Shown piece by piece: positions 20,365 to 30,444 of a stretch of DNA of 64,000 nucleotides. Positions within the stretch are counted from its first letter, which is position 1, and the number at the start of each line of letters is the position of its first letter. The stretch is from Proteles cristata cristata. Taxonomy: Eukaryota > Chordata > Mammalia > Carnivora > Hyaenidae. The position numbers and the translations under genes were made by a program. The stretch covers positions 1,612,001-1,676,000 of the forward strand of contig JAESUZ010005115.1 of the NCBI GenBank assembly GCA_017311185.1, given 5' to 3'. Below the pieces are notes generated by a model. It made no database searches. It saw nothing but the letters and a program-made list of their open reading frames with translations, and was not told where the DNA came from.

Positions 20365-20979
20365 CTTGGTCCCAGAAGTCCATTCCTAGAGATCAGTTAA
20401 ATGAATCATGAAGCATGAACCCAGTAGAATGTTATACAGACACTGCAAAGTGGGAAGGCACAGGCTATGGAAGAATGGAGTGGGATATTCATAAGATAGA
20501 GAGATCAGAAGTGGATAACTTTGAAAGACTGAAGCAGGCAAGCAGTTGGAGAAACAAGGGAGAAGGTGTTGTGGATGGAAGATAGACCTACTTGGGCAAG
20601 TGTGTCATGAATCTGCTAGAGACGGCACTTATTGGGTGGCACATGAGGGGAGCTGTGTGGCCATCTTGTAGCGCAAGGCTCACACACTAAAAGCTGAAGA
20701 AGGAATCTAGTGGGAAAAATGTCCAAGGTGTGTGCCTGCTTTGATAAAAGAGGAATCATGGAGATATGGGATTCAGAGATGAGCAGTTCCCATTCAGCCC
20801 TGTCCAGAGATCTGTCCACCTTGAACTTTACACTCCATTCATAATGAACTGCTTATATTTTTCCAAGTACACCGGACATCATGCTTCTATGCTTTTGTAT
20901 ATGTGGGTGTTGTTTGGACTGATTTTCCCCATGTTAATGTGGAAAAGAAACTCCAATTTATGTTTCAAAATCCAACTGT
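20365..20979. other. Unassigned sequence
   Basis: I recognised no repeat or gene in this interval. Confidence 0.4.
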
Positions 20980-21133
20980 AAGAAGGAAGGAAGCAAGCAA
21001 GGAAGGAAGGAAGGGAGGGAGGGAGGGAGGGAGGGAGGAAAGGGAGGGAGGGAGAGAAGGAAGGAGGGAAGGAAGGAAGGAGGGAAGGAAGGAAGGAAGG
21101 AAGGAAGGAAGGAAGGAAGGAAGGAAAGAAGGA
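20980..21133 (+). repeat. GGAA/GGGA purine tract
   Basis: GGAA and GGGA tetranucleotides run for about 150 bases. Positions 20999-21133 (135 bases) hold no pyrimidine at all. Mirror symmetry inside the tract suits triplex (H-DNA) formation. GGAA is also the core of ETS-factor sites. Open frames here on both strands encode only low-complexity sequence. Confidence 0.97.
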
Positions 21134-21209
21134 CATAAAAGCATCTCCTGCAATTCTAGTATAAAATCCAGTTGCACCTCTACACCCTTGTGAGGGAGAT
21201 TCTTCCTAT

Positions 21210-21231
21210 AAAAAAAAAAAAAAAGAAAAAA
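21210..21231 (+). repeat. A-rich run
   Basis: This is an almost pure A stretch with one G. It has no attached element that I can identify. Confidence 0.85.
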
Positions 21232-21328
21232 ATGGGAAGACATAATGTACCATCACCATTGTATTGTGATAATACAGCCTTGTAAGTATCATTTACTGTA
21301 TTTAGGAACTGGACAGTGACTCTCACAT

Positions 21329-21330
<2 letters not shown>

Positions 21331-21361
<31 letters not shown>
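21331..21361 (+). repeat. (CA)n microsatellite
   Basis: Thirty-one bases of perfect CA repeat follow a TCTCACATCT lead-in. Confidence 0.97.
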
Positions 21362-21363
<2 letters not shown>

Positions 21364-21434
21364 TTAACACTTTTTTCTGTATGAATTTAGAGACAGAAAC
21401 TTAAAAAGCAATGGAGCTGGGGAGGGATTTTTTA

Positions 21435-21637
21435 AAAATATTTTTATTTATTTTTTTTATTTCTAGGATAGAGAGAGACAGCGTGAACTGGGGAGGGTCA
21501 GAGTGAGAGGGAGTCACAGACTGAAACAGGCTCCAGGCTCCGAGCTGGCAGTCAGCACAGAGTCCGACGCGAACTCGGAGATCATGACCTAAGCGAAAGT
21601 CGGATGCTTAACCGACTAAGCCACCCAGGCGCCCCAG
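21435..21637 (-). mobile_element. Young feliform SINE with internal deletion
   Basis: A TAAGCGAAAGTC-subtype copy in reverse. About 20 bp of the usual CGGGGCTCGAACCCACGAAC region is missing: GTCCGACGCG is joined directly to AACTCGGAGATC, which removes the B box. Imperfect flanking repeats GGAGGGATTTTTTA (21421-21434) and GGAGTGATTTTTA (21641-21653) bracket it. Confidence 0.92.
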
Positions 21638-21654
21638 GGGGGAGTGATTTTTAA

Positions 21655-22070
21655 GCCCATGGCATAGGCAAGCGAGACATGGGAGCAAGACAGCAGAGCC
21701 TGATTTGGGGGTTGGTGATGGCTGATATAATCTTTAGGAGTGTATATCGTACAGAGACGGTGGTAAGTAGAAAGCAAAAATCAAGCCAATTAAAACAGTG
21801 TACACAGGGAATTGGTTGTTTTGGCTTTTATTCACAGTATTGATTCAGAGTATGAGCTCACAAGGTCAGTACGAAAATCAATCAGTAAAAGGCAAATGCC
21901 ATGGATCAGTAATCCATAAGAGAAGCAGTTTGAGTTGCTGAAAACTATTTGAAAAATACTTAATGTTCCACATAATTTAAAAATTCTGAATGAAACCATA
22001 GCGTGTTAATTTTAGTTTTTATATTGATAAAGATTTTGAAAACCATTAATATGTAGTCTTCTATAGTGCT
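21655..22070. other. Unassigned sequence
   Basis: I recognised no repeat or gene in this interval. Confidence 0.4.
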
Positions 22071-22074
22071 GCTG

Positions 22075-22345
22075 AAAATTTCATAAAACCCTTTCTGGAG
22101 GGCAATTCGACAATATATATATCAAGTACCTAAAGGCTAACTATAGTCTTTGATCCCAATAACTCTATTACTTAAGAATTCATAATGGGAATATAAACAG
22201 AGGTGTGTGTAATAATTTATGTACAATGATGTCTATCACAGCACTGCTGATGACCAAATTTGGAAACAAAACAAGTGCAACACAAATAAGAAGATGATGC
22301 AATACATAAAGTATTGAAAATAAAAGTTTGTTATTACAAAGTGTA
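22075..22345 (+). mobile_element. Old L1 (L1ME-like), ORF2 end
   Basis: GGAGGGCAATTCGACAATATATATATC, ATCCCAATAACTCTATTACTTAAGAATT and ATGATGTCTATCACAGCACTGCTGATGACC track the DNA that encodes the end of L1 ORF2 (the 'IPLLGIYP...MFIAAL' stretch) in sense orientation. It is heavily mutated. Confidence 0.6.
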
Positions 22346-23059
22346 GTAATTAAATAGCATTGAATTATTGGAGAGCTGTTGGTACCACAATATGAAGAAA
22401 GTGGGTTCACAGCAAATTTCTCTTGGGATTTTTAAAATGTCATTTCACTGCACTCTGTCCTCCATTGTTTCCGATGAGAGAATTGTTGTCATTCAAATCA
22501 TTAGTCCTCTATTTATAGCCTGTTGCTTTTTCCTCTGGCTGCTTTCAGCAACATGCCCCATGATGTATCTGGGCATGTGATTCCTTTGAGTTTATCCCCT
22601 TAGGCTTCAATGTGCATCTTGGATCTCTTTGATTGTATATATTTGTTGTTCCTATCGTAAAATTTTTAATCATTATTTCTTCAAAAATTTTGTCTGCATC
22701 ATTCTTTCTTTTCTCCTTTTGGGACCCAGACAGTATGCTTATTAAATCTTTTGGCATTTTTCCGGAGGTCCCAGAGGTGATTTATTATTTTTCAGTCTTT
22801 TTCCCTCTGTTGTTCAAATTGGACAATTTCTGTTGATCTATCTCAAAGTTCAATGATCTTTTTCCTCTGTCATCTCTATTCTGTTATTGAACACATCCAA
22901 CGTAGTTTTTATTTTGGTTGTTGTATTTTCTAGTTCTAAAATTTCTATTTGGTTCTTCTTAATAATCTTTTATTTCTCTGCTTCGTTTTTTTTTTTCTTT
23001 CCGTTTATTTCAAGAGTGATGGCTCTCACTTCTTGGAGCATGGTTAAAATAATTTCTTC

Positions 23060-23259
23060 TTTTATTATTATTTTTATTTGAGACAGAGAGAGTGCACAAG
23101 CCGGAGAGAGGGACAGAGGAACAGAGAGAATATTAAGTAGGCTCCCTGCTCAGCATGGAGCCACACACGGGCTCTGTCCCATGACACTCGGATCATGACC
23201 TGAGGCAAAATCAAGAGTCAGCTGCAACCGCTTAACCGGTTGAGCCACCCAGGCATCCC
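23060..23259 (-). mobile_element. Older carnivore SINE
   Basis: A diverged reverse copy with CAAAATCAAGAGTCAG and GGAGCCACACACGGGCTC. Flanking AAATAATTTCTT and AAATAACTTCTT look like a weak duplication. Confidence 0.88.
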
Positions 23260-23462
23260 TTCAAATAACTTCTTAATGTCTGATAATTCCAACCCTTGTG
23301 TCATCTCAAGTTAGATCTGTTGAATGTCTTTTCCCTTACAAGTCATTGGGATTTTCCTGGTCCTTCATATGTTAAGTAATTTTGGATTGTGTCCTGGACA
23401 CATTGAGTATCATGTTGTGAGACATTTGGTCTTAAGTCCTATGGAAACTATTGAATGCTGTC

Positions 23463-23482
23463 TTTTTTTTTTTTTTTTTTTT
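23463..23482 (+). repeat. Poly-T run
   Basis: Twenty T residues lie within the antisense L1M region. It may be the remnant of a lost retroposon tail. Confidence 0.9.
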
Positions 23483-23690
23483 AAGCTGCAGTTGATTGAG
23501 TCAGGCTCATGCCAGAAGTGTCAGATGGCATTCTGGGGTCTGTGATTCAAATATCAATTCAGTTGTCAAAGCCTTTGTGGTGCTATTTGTGTTTGTCCTG
23601 GGTGTCACCCAGGGATCAGTCTGGGGTCTGAGCAGTGCTCTGTTTTGTAGATCAGTTCTCAAGGTCTGTTTAAGTTCAGATGTATGCACA

Positions 23691-24525
23691 GGAAAGGTGA
23701 GAGCAAGCCTAGGAGCTGACACACATCTTCCTAAGATGATTTTCTCCCAGCTTCCCCTCACTGTACAGTCTCCTGGGAGCTTTCCAGCTCTGGGAATCCC
23801 CATCTCTTGACTTCTGGCTAGCAAGCTTCGAAGTACCTACTTGCTGTGTCCTTTTTGCTGTGTATTCCCAGGGCTGAGTGGTGGGAGGATTGAGAGGGGA
23901 AAGAAGAGCAATGAGGATCCCTCCCATGCTCTTGGCTTGGAGTTTTAGGCATCTGCTCTACTGGCACTGCCATCATTTCTGCTATTGGCACAGCTGTTAC
24001 TGCCACTGTGGCCACCATGGGTTTGCTTTAGGACTCGGGAAAGAGAGGAAGAAAAACAACAAAACAAGCAACATCATCACCACTCCCAAATGGAATTTAC
24101 ACACTCCCTCTGTCCTTCAGGGGCCCAGTTTCCTGCTCTGTGGGCCGAAAGAGAGGGTTTCACTAACAGCTCTCTCTGTTTGCACCTGACATGCGCTGTT
24201 GGGTTTGGAGCTATCAAGGCCACTGTCAGCTCAGTACTACTTGCGGGTCCCCAGACTGCCCGCCTGCTAGTATTAACCTTTCAGAGTAGATGCTGCCCGC
24301 GTATTATCTAGTATCGTTAGTTACGTTCAATGGGAAAGACAGGAAGATGTGCTCCAACTTCATCTTACACAAAACTGGGACTCATTTCTTCAAGATTACT
24401 CTTCTTTATCAGCTGCTATTTATTTATACAGACTACGTGCTAAATTCTGAATTTATGTGGCAGCATATTTACCTGTTTATCCCTAGCAGTCTAGCACCAA
24501 GTTTGGCACATAATATGTGCTTTTA
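23691..24525. other. Unassigned sequence
   Basis: Frames on both strands at 23496-24311 overlap and hold no known domain. CCATTTCTGCTATTGGC repeats near 23970-24010 are low complexity. Confidence 0.4.
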
Positions 24526-24985
24526 AAAGTTCAAACCGTAAGAGGCTCTTTTTATTTTAAAATTTGTTTTATGTTTATTCATCTTTAGGAGACAGAGAGA
24601 GACAGGATGCACGTGGAGAAGGGGTAGAGAGAGGGGGAGACACAGAATTCGAAGCAGGCTCCAGTCTCTGAGCTGTCGGCTCAGAGACCAACACGGGGCT
24701 CAAACCCATGAGCCATGAGATCATGACCTTTGCTGAAGCTGGATGCTTAACTGACTGAGCCACCCAGTTGCACCCATAAAAGACTCTTAAACAGAGAGAA
24801 CAAACTAGGACTTCTGAAGGGGAAGTGGGTAGAGGAATGGGTTAAACAGATGATGCGCATTAAGGAGGGAACTTTTTGGAATGAACACTGGGTGTCATAT
24901 TCAAGAGGTGAGTCACTGGGTTCTACTCCTGAAATCATGGTCACACTGTATGTTAATTAAGTTGAATTTAAATAATAAAAAAAAA
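24526..24985 (+). mobile_element. Carnivore L1 3' end, split by a SINE
   Basis: AAACCGTAAGAGGCTC on the left and AGACTCTTAAACAGAGAGAACAAACTAGG, GATGCGCATTAAGGAGGG and GAACACTGGGTGTCATATTC on the right form one carnivore L1 3' UTR ending in an A-rich tail at 24977-24984. The SINE at 24550-24775 sits inside it. Confidence 0.8.
24550..24775 (-). mobile_element. Feliform SINE nested in L1
   Basis: A reverse copy ending GAGCCACCCAGTTGCACCC. Its flanks GTAAGAGGCTCTTTTTA and ATAAAAGACTCTTA resemble a duplicated L1 target of the phrase ATAAGAGACTCTTA. Confidence 0.9.
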
Positions 24986-25092
24986 GACACATGAATGCCC
25001 AACACACGTCTGGAAAAAAAATCTGCTCACATTGAATTTCTTTCCAACTTTCCTGCTCTTGTCCTTAATGGATATAGGTTTTCAGTTACTCT

Positions 25093-25296
25093 TTTCTTTT
25101 TTTAAAGTTTATCTATCTTGAGAGAGACAGAATGAGTGTGGGGGCAGCAGGAGAGGGGGAGAGAGAATTACAAGCTGGCTCTGCTCTGTTAGCACAGAGC
25201 CTGATGTGGGGCTCCATCCCACAAACCATGAGATGACGACCTGAGCTGAAATCAAGAGTCAGACACTTGACCAACTGAGCCACACAGGGGCCCCAG
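25093..25296 (-). mobile_element. Older carnivore SINE
   Basis: A reverse copy with the AAATCAAGAGTCAGACACTTGACC variant and end GGGGCCCC. The duplication TTTTCAGTTACTC (25079-25091) and TTTTCAGTTATTC (25298-25310) flanks it. Confidence 0.92.
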
Positions 25297-25309
25297 ATTT
25301 TCAGTTATT

Positions 25310-25890
25310 CCTAATACTCTATTTGTAGGAAGTTCTTTGTTCTATCATACTGCTCTCGCTAAAGCAAATTGTGACCCAAATCCTCAAATGCCCCCTGCCT
25401 CCCCGCCACAGGCACCATACTTCTGCCTGGAAGAAATTTAAACAGAGGATACAGCTCCTCTACTTGGTGTCCTCTAGACTTGTAGGACGGCAAAAATAAT
25501 ATCCATTTACCAATATTACTGATCTCCTCAGAGTAGCAGCTTTCTCTTATGGGTAATAAAATATGGCCTTTGATGCAAAGTAGTCCTAACAGTTACACAG
25601 ATGAAATTTTTAAAAAGCATTTCTGCATCCCCAAACATCAAAATAAATAACTATAAATGTGAGTCTTGTGTTAAGTCATCCATTAGCGGAAATTAGAATG
25701 AAGCCAAACTAATAAAACCAAAATATTAGAGTCATTAAAAGAAGCAGTGAAAAGTAGCATGTTAACGAAGAACATGGCGTGGAGGGGGCTGGTGGAAAGC
25801 CACCCACTCCTAGGGAGTTTTCCTCTTCTTGTAGAGAACATTAAGGAGAACTTAGTGGAAGAATAATGATAAAGTTATTCTCTTTGTTTT
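25310..25890. other. Unassigned AT-rich sequence
   Basis: I recognised no repeat or gene in this interval. Confidence 0.4.
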
Positions 25891-26090
25891 TCGTTTCCCT
25901 AGTACCCCCTCCTCCAAGCAAAGAAAATAAACAGATAAATGATACCCAACTAATGATCAACCTGCAGGCTGTTTGCAGTGAGTTTGGGGAAATGTTGTCA
26001 AATAAATATTAAGACCTTTGAAGCCATTTACAAGTCTGGCAGCCAATCCTCAGGAAACTAATTATTTAAATGCTTAGGTAGCAGGATGTG
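25891..26090. promoter_or_regulatory. Candidate conserved non-coding element
   Basis: This non-repetitive block has CTAATGATCAACC (about 25950), AATAAATATTAAG (about 26001) and AACTAATTATTTAAATGC (about 26056). Homeodomain cores are dense and no transposon wording is present. Regulatory function is inferred only. Confidence 0.3.
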
Positions 26091-26700
26091 GGGTTTTAGG
26101 GATTTTCCCCCCATTTCTCTGCTTCTGGCTATGATTTGCAATGTGGAAACAAGAAGGCTTTTTATTTAATATAATTTTTTTTTTTACCACTCTGCCTTCC
26201 CAGCAAGATACTGAATGAACGTAATACAAGGACCTAAGGATGCCTCATTACCAGGAGTATTAAAGAGCCTTGCAGAACTGTTAGAATAGCTAATGGAGAT
26301 CATACTGGAAGGAGAGTGATTATTTCTCCCTGAAAGCAAAACAAAACAAAGCCCTGGGATTTTTTTCCTTGGCATTTTTGAGTCAGAAAGGTCTGTAGAG
26401 ATATATCTCGGCTCTTTTCTACCTGTTTTGGGACCCTTACAAGACTGTGAAGGCAATAATTAGATTCTCAGGCTTTTGTCCTCTTTGATTATTATCTGCT
26501 TTAATAATTCTTTCAATCACAAAAGTAAGATAACTATACTAATGATAAAATGCAAAATATATGAAGAGGCTTAAAATATTTTTCAACCCTTTCTCACCAT
26601 AACCTAAAACTATTTTCCATATTTTAAATAATCTCAGAGAAGTTATCCATTTACTTGTAATGAGGAGGTGAAAACTGTCTGAAATACCAAATTTCTTTGC
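26091..26700. other. Unassigned AT-rich sequence
   Basis: No transposon was recognised. The block may belong with the candidate elements on either side. Confidence 0.4.
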
Positions 26701-26880
26701 TTCTGACTGGAGTTACATCAAATTCACAGTTATATCATCTAGGCAGATGGGGATCCCACATTCTGATCGGCAGTTCTGCATGCTATTAATGAATAGCCTA
26801 ATTTTTGCTTAATTAATAGTTTGGTTACAAAGGATGAGCCCCCGTGAGAACAATAAAAGGTATCCTTGCAGGTAAAAAGG
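26701..26880. promoter_or_regulatory. Candidate conserved non-coding element
   Basis: GCTATTAATGAATAGCC, GCTTAATTAATAG and GAACAATAAAAGG lie within 90 bases, giving homeodomain-like and SOX-like cores together with ACAAAGG. No repeat match was seen. This is the densest such cluster in the window. Confidence 0.35.
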
Positions 26881-27068
26881 TCCAGAATTTGCCATCAGTT
26901 GCTGTCTGGTCCAGTTACTATGGGAATATCTAAATCATTTACTTTCAGCCTACTGACATCAGTTCTGAGTCACACTCAAGAGGTAACTCATCAGCTTCTC
27001 CTTCGGAAGGTGGCCCAGTCTGGGAATACAGCTGACAGAGGTAATGGGTTATTGATTTTCATATTGCC

Positions 27069-27720
27069 ATTGAGTAATGATCATATTTGCCTGCATCCTC
27101 TGCCGGAGGCCGCGCCGGCTCCAACAGGTCCAGGGGTCCCTGAAGGATGGACGGTGTCGGCGAAAGAGAATGAGAGAGCCCCGAGATTCTTTCTGATCAC
27201 CAGGCAGGCATCTCTGTCCTGTCGGTTTTGGTGTCTTTATTTTAAGGTTCAGCAACAAGATGAAGTCATAGAAAGGAATTTCTTACAATGGGAGGCCTTT
27301 TGTGATATCAATTAACAGAATGTTCATAGAGAAAAACAGCATAACATACAAGTTAAATTGTATATAGATAAGCTAGGAGTCATTCTGTCTGGCCCTCAAG
27401 AAGATAAATGTTTCTGAATTGGTTTATTTGTGGAAACTAACATGGGGGCCCTAAATGTGTCCATCTTTGCACCTGGGTTTATGTTTTAGCTACTCTTATC
27501 TATCCTCATCCCAGTTGCCAGTGTAAGGGAGGGTGTTTGTGGAATGTAGGCCTTGAGGAAGGGACTGCTATGTTTCACCAGTTAGCAAAGATATATGTAG
27601 TAACTTATGTTCTGCCCTGAAATAGGCTGTTTGTCTCAGGGCCAGGCTCAGTTGTAACTCTTGTGTTCTTAACCCCTTAAGTCTTGGATCTGCAAGGCCC
27701 ATAGGAAGAGCCTTTTGACA
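27069..27720 (-). mobile_element. Betaretrovirus-like (class II ERV) solo LTR
   Basis: Read in reverse, the U3-like part contains AAGGCCTCCCATTGTAAG, then an AATAAA signal (complement of 27237-27242), then an R/U5-like part with CTCTCATTCTCTTTCGCCGA and CCTGGACCTGTTGGAGCC. This layout is typical of class II ERV LTRs. A 6 bp repeat ATTGCC lies at 27063-27068 and 27721-27726, the size expected for this class, which implies about 652 bp. I see no gag, pol or env beside it, so it is probably a solo LTR left by recombination. The exact termini are uncertain. Confidence 0.6.
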
Positions 27721-27726
27721 ATTGCC

Positions 27727-29190
27727 TATAGAGCTTTCATCTACAGTCTCTTTTGTAAAGGCAGGAATATGCTTTTCCTTATGAGGTATCTGTATTCAGA
27801 ATATGGGTCTGATATGGAATATTGGGAGGCCTGGTCAATACCAGCAGGCTCATTTCCAGCATGAGCCAGTAGTAGCAGAAGGAGATACTAGTCTTCATTT
27901 CTCATGGCAGAAGCTGCAAACATTGTCACTTCCTTGCCGTGATTGCCATCCAGAGAGGCTGGTGCGGCTCCCGGCAATCCTCATTCTTGGGGCAACGGTG
28001 AAAAAATAAATTTCTGGATTTAATGGGCCCCAATAGTTATTATCAAGGTGACATTTATGCTTCTGGGGACTGTCAATTCTCAAATAATGAAATTAAGAAT
28101 CATCGACCACGAAGCTGGGAGTAGTCTCAATAGTCTTCATTTGGAGTTTTCTGCCTCTGGGCTCCCAACTCAAGGCCAGCTGAGTTGAGAAATGAAAGAT
28201 TCCTGCATCATCATCTTACTAGCTCCATCTGCTACTCCATAGGTAAAAGGAAGAGTACTAACATCTTTCTTGTAGGATTGGATCACTAGTAGATGAAAAA
28301 AAGGCACATGAGTTTGGTAAATATCTTTTTTACCCCAGGGAGTAAGAATCCCTCACTATGCCTGCAGCTTCCTGTATATCTTAGATCTGTGATCTGAAAT
28401 CAGCAGAGGAGAAAATTCCATGTTCATTTCTCTTCAGAGGGAGGCACCTTTACCCAGGTGGAAATTAGAATTCTTCCATGAAATATTCACAGATATATGA
28501 TGCAATAAAAAGTTTTGTGAGCAAAACTTTTGGGAAATGTTGAGATAAGCCAAGTGCCATGACTCCCTTTACTTTAGGAATTCCAAGTCTTTTTTGCAAA
28601 TGGCTTTGTATCACCAATAGGAGTCATACTGAATGATGTGGTTTCCACCAAACTTTTTTTGACTCCAGAAATATTCTTACATCCAGAATATCTTGTTGGA
28701 CTGGAAATATTAGAAAAAGCCTTTGGAAAAGACGGTCATAGGAAATCCATTTAGCTTGATCTTTGCTTGCTCACCTTGTATGTGATTGCCCTGTACAAGC
28801 TGGGCCTTGTCTTCATCGGCTCTGATGGATATTACACACAACACTACATGGATCTTATGTGCTGCATGAATCTGTGTAGCAACTTTCCCACGGTTGACCA
28901 TCTGTCCTCTGGTTGAATACCTCCAATAATGAGGCTCAGCGCCTTCCAAGGCAGCCTCTTCCATTTTGCACCTCTCTGGTGGTTAAAAGGGCCTTCTTTA
29001 TCTTAATGGCTCATCTCTCTGCTCGTGACTGTTGTCTATTCATCATAGTTCTGCTTTCTGAGGCCATTTAGGATATATCTAAGATACTCAGTGCATTGTA
29101 AACTTCTAAAACTTCACACTGTCTATTCCTTTTCTTTTGTGCTGCCTCAGCGTGCCTGCAAACAGGTTATGAGCACCCTACCCAGGTGAC
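27727..29190. other. Unassigned sequence, probably old repeat debris
   Basis: No intact gene was found. On the minus strand near 28900-28990, CTGCCTTGGAAGGCGCTGAGCC and GGAGGTATTCAACCAGAGG recall an old mammalian interspersed repeat. An 84-codon reverse frame at 28710-28964 lies in that sequence and is treated as chance. A short perfect hairpin is at 28508-28531. Confidence 0.4.
28508..28531. repeat. Perfect 10 bp inverted repeat
   Basis: Arms AAAAGTTTTG and CAAAACTTTT are separated by TGAG. Confidence 0.85.
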
Positions 29191-29199
29191 CAGGTGTAC

Positions 29200-29531
29200 C
29201 AGTGTAATAAGGTTGGCCCCTTACACAAAATCCCCTTCTTGCCCTCTCCCCCCTCCCCAGCTGTGATCTAATAACATTCAAATGCACCATGGAAACCCTT
29301 TAGCACCTTTTCTGAGCACACCATCTTGACCCCAATAAAGGCAGTAGCCCACGGGACCTCACTCTCTTGGCTCCCTATCTGCTTAGTTGAGCTGGCTCCC
29401 TTAGCATTCCTTTTGTGTGGCCCCTCATGGTTCATGGTGAGCCTAACTCTCTAGGACCTGTGAGCCTAACAAACTTTGTTTTCTTGTGTTTACCTTGCGT
29501 CTCTCATGGCTGCATATGATTGTCCCTTACA
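29200..29531 (+). mobile_element. LTR-like block with AATAAA signal
   Basis: It seems to start TGTAATAAGGTTGGCCCC (about 29202) and end TGTCCCTTACA (29531). CCCAATAAAGGC near 29331 is a plausible polyadenylation signal. A U5-like part follows with GAGCCTAACTCTCTAGGACC and AACAAACTTTGTTTTC. The TG...CA frame and signal position suit a short LTR of an endogenous retrovirus. I could not find a convincing TSD. Confidence 0.42.
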
Positions 29532-29779
29532 GAACACAGAATATTCAGTCAGTTTAAGTGTAAAGTTTGTTATTATAGAATGCAGCTAAGCTTACTGTCC
29601 CATATAAGGGTTGACTCTTTTCTCTCTACTCCCACTCCATTTACTCTGGGTTCTAAGCTGGTAATGCTCACGATGTTTAAGCCATTTCTCCAAGGAGTAG
29701 ACTCAATTGCCTGCTTTTCTTACTTAAAGAACTTCTTGCATGAGGCATTTTTCCTAGTGCTAAAAGTAAAGAAACCCAT

Positions 29780-30215
29780 TATACATGGTCTTACCCTCAC
29801 AAAAGTTGACAGTTCAGGGGGTAGACAGGCCTGCAAAGAGATAATTAATAATAATACTACAATAAAATATAACATAAGGATACTTGAGGTGCTATGGGAG
29901 CACAGAGGAGGGAGTCACTATGTCTGCTTAGAATAGCAAAGGGGACTATTCATAAAGAGGAAGATATTTTATCTGTTTCTTGAAAGATAAGAAAGAGTTC
30001 CCCATGTTGGTAAGGTGTGGAATGGGTATTTTAGAAAAAGATAATATCATGTGAAAGTATAGGAGTTATATTTGGAGAGCCAGGCATTTGGTATGTCTAG
30101 AATGTAGGTTGCTTTGGGGCACGATGATAAAAGAGGCAGGATGAAAGAGAAAATAAGACAGGCTTTGACCTTCATGACCTCCCGAAAGAAATGAGAGAAC
30201 AATAGTTATTGGAAG
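29780..30215 (-). mobile_element. L2 LINE, antisense, decayed
   Basis: GACAGTTCAGGGGGTAGACAGG, GAGGTGCTATGGGAGCACAGAGG and TTCTTGAAAGATAAGAAAGAG match the reverse of an L2 internal region. No frame survives. Confidence 0.5.
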
Positions 30216-30444
30216 GAGGGATCAAGTACATGGGGGAGGGATTAATTTTGGAAATAAGGAGTCAGGTTTTGAGGAGAGTAGAAAAAGTGGGTAAAAAGCT
30301 ATGAAGAGTGAGAGAAGCCAATCTGAAAAGGCTACAAACTGTGGTGTCCCAATTGTATGATCTGGAAAAGACAAAACTATGAAGACAGTAAAGACTTGAG
30401 TGGTTGTCTTGGGATGGGGATGAATAGGCAGAGCACAGAGGATT
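30216..30444. other. Unassigned sequence
   Basis: This is possibly more L2 or L1 debris. I recognised nothing specific. Confidence 0.3.

Larger units (their letters stand above)
22375..23690 (-). mobile_element. Old L1M, antisense, split by a SINE
   Basis: CTTCTTTCTTTTCTCCTTTTGGGACCCAGAC, GTATTTTCTAGTTCTAAAATTTCTATTTGGTTCTTC and TTTTGGATTGTGTCCTGGACAC are phrases typical of reverse L1M sequence. Pieces lie on both sides of the SINE at 23060-23259. A 20-base T run sits at 23463-23482. Confidence 0.6.

Noticed and set aside
20879..21243. Open frames rich in FLPS or EGRK over the GGAA tract
   Set aside because: They are pure low-complexity translation of the tetranucleotide repeat.
26866..27315. 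149-codon forward frame
   Set aside because: Its second half runs through the antisense ERV LTR, and it has no recognisable protein motif.
28710..28964. Reverse 84-codon frame with a stretch (SIRADEDKAQLVQGNHIQGEQ) vaguely like ribosomal protein L26
   Set aside because: The similarity covers about 25 residues only. Sequence before and after does not follow L26, and the upstream DNA (CTGCCTTGGAAGG...GGAGGTATTCAA) reads like an old interspersed repeat.
29331..29336. AATAAA motifs as gene polyadenylation sites
   Set aside because: Those inspected lie inside LTR-like or retroposon sequence. None follows a coding exon.
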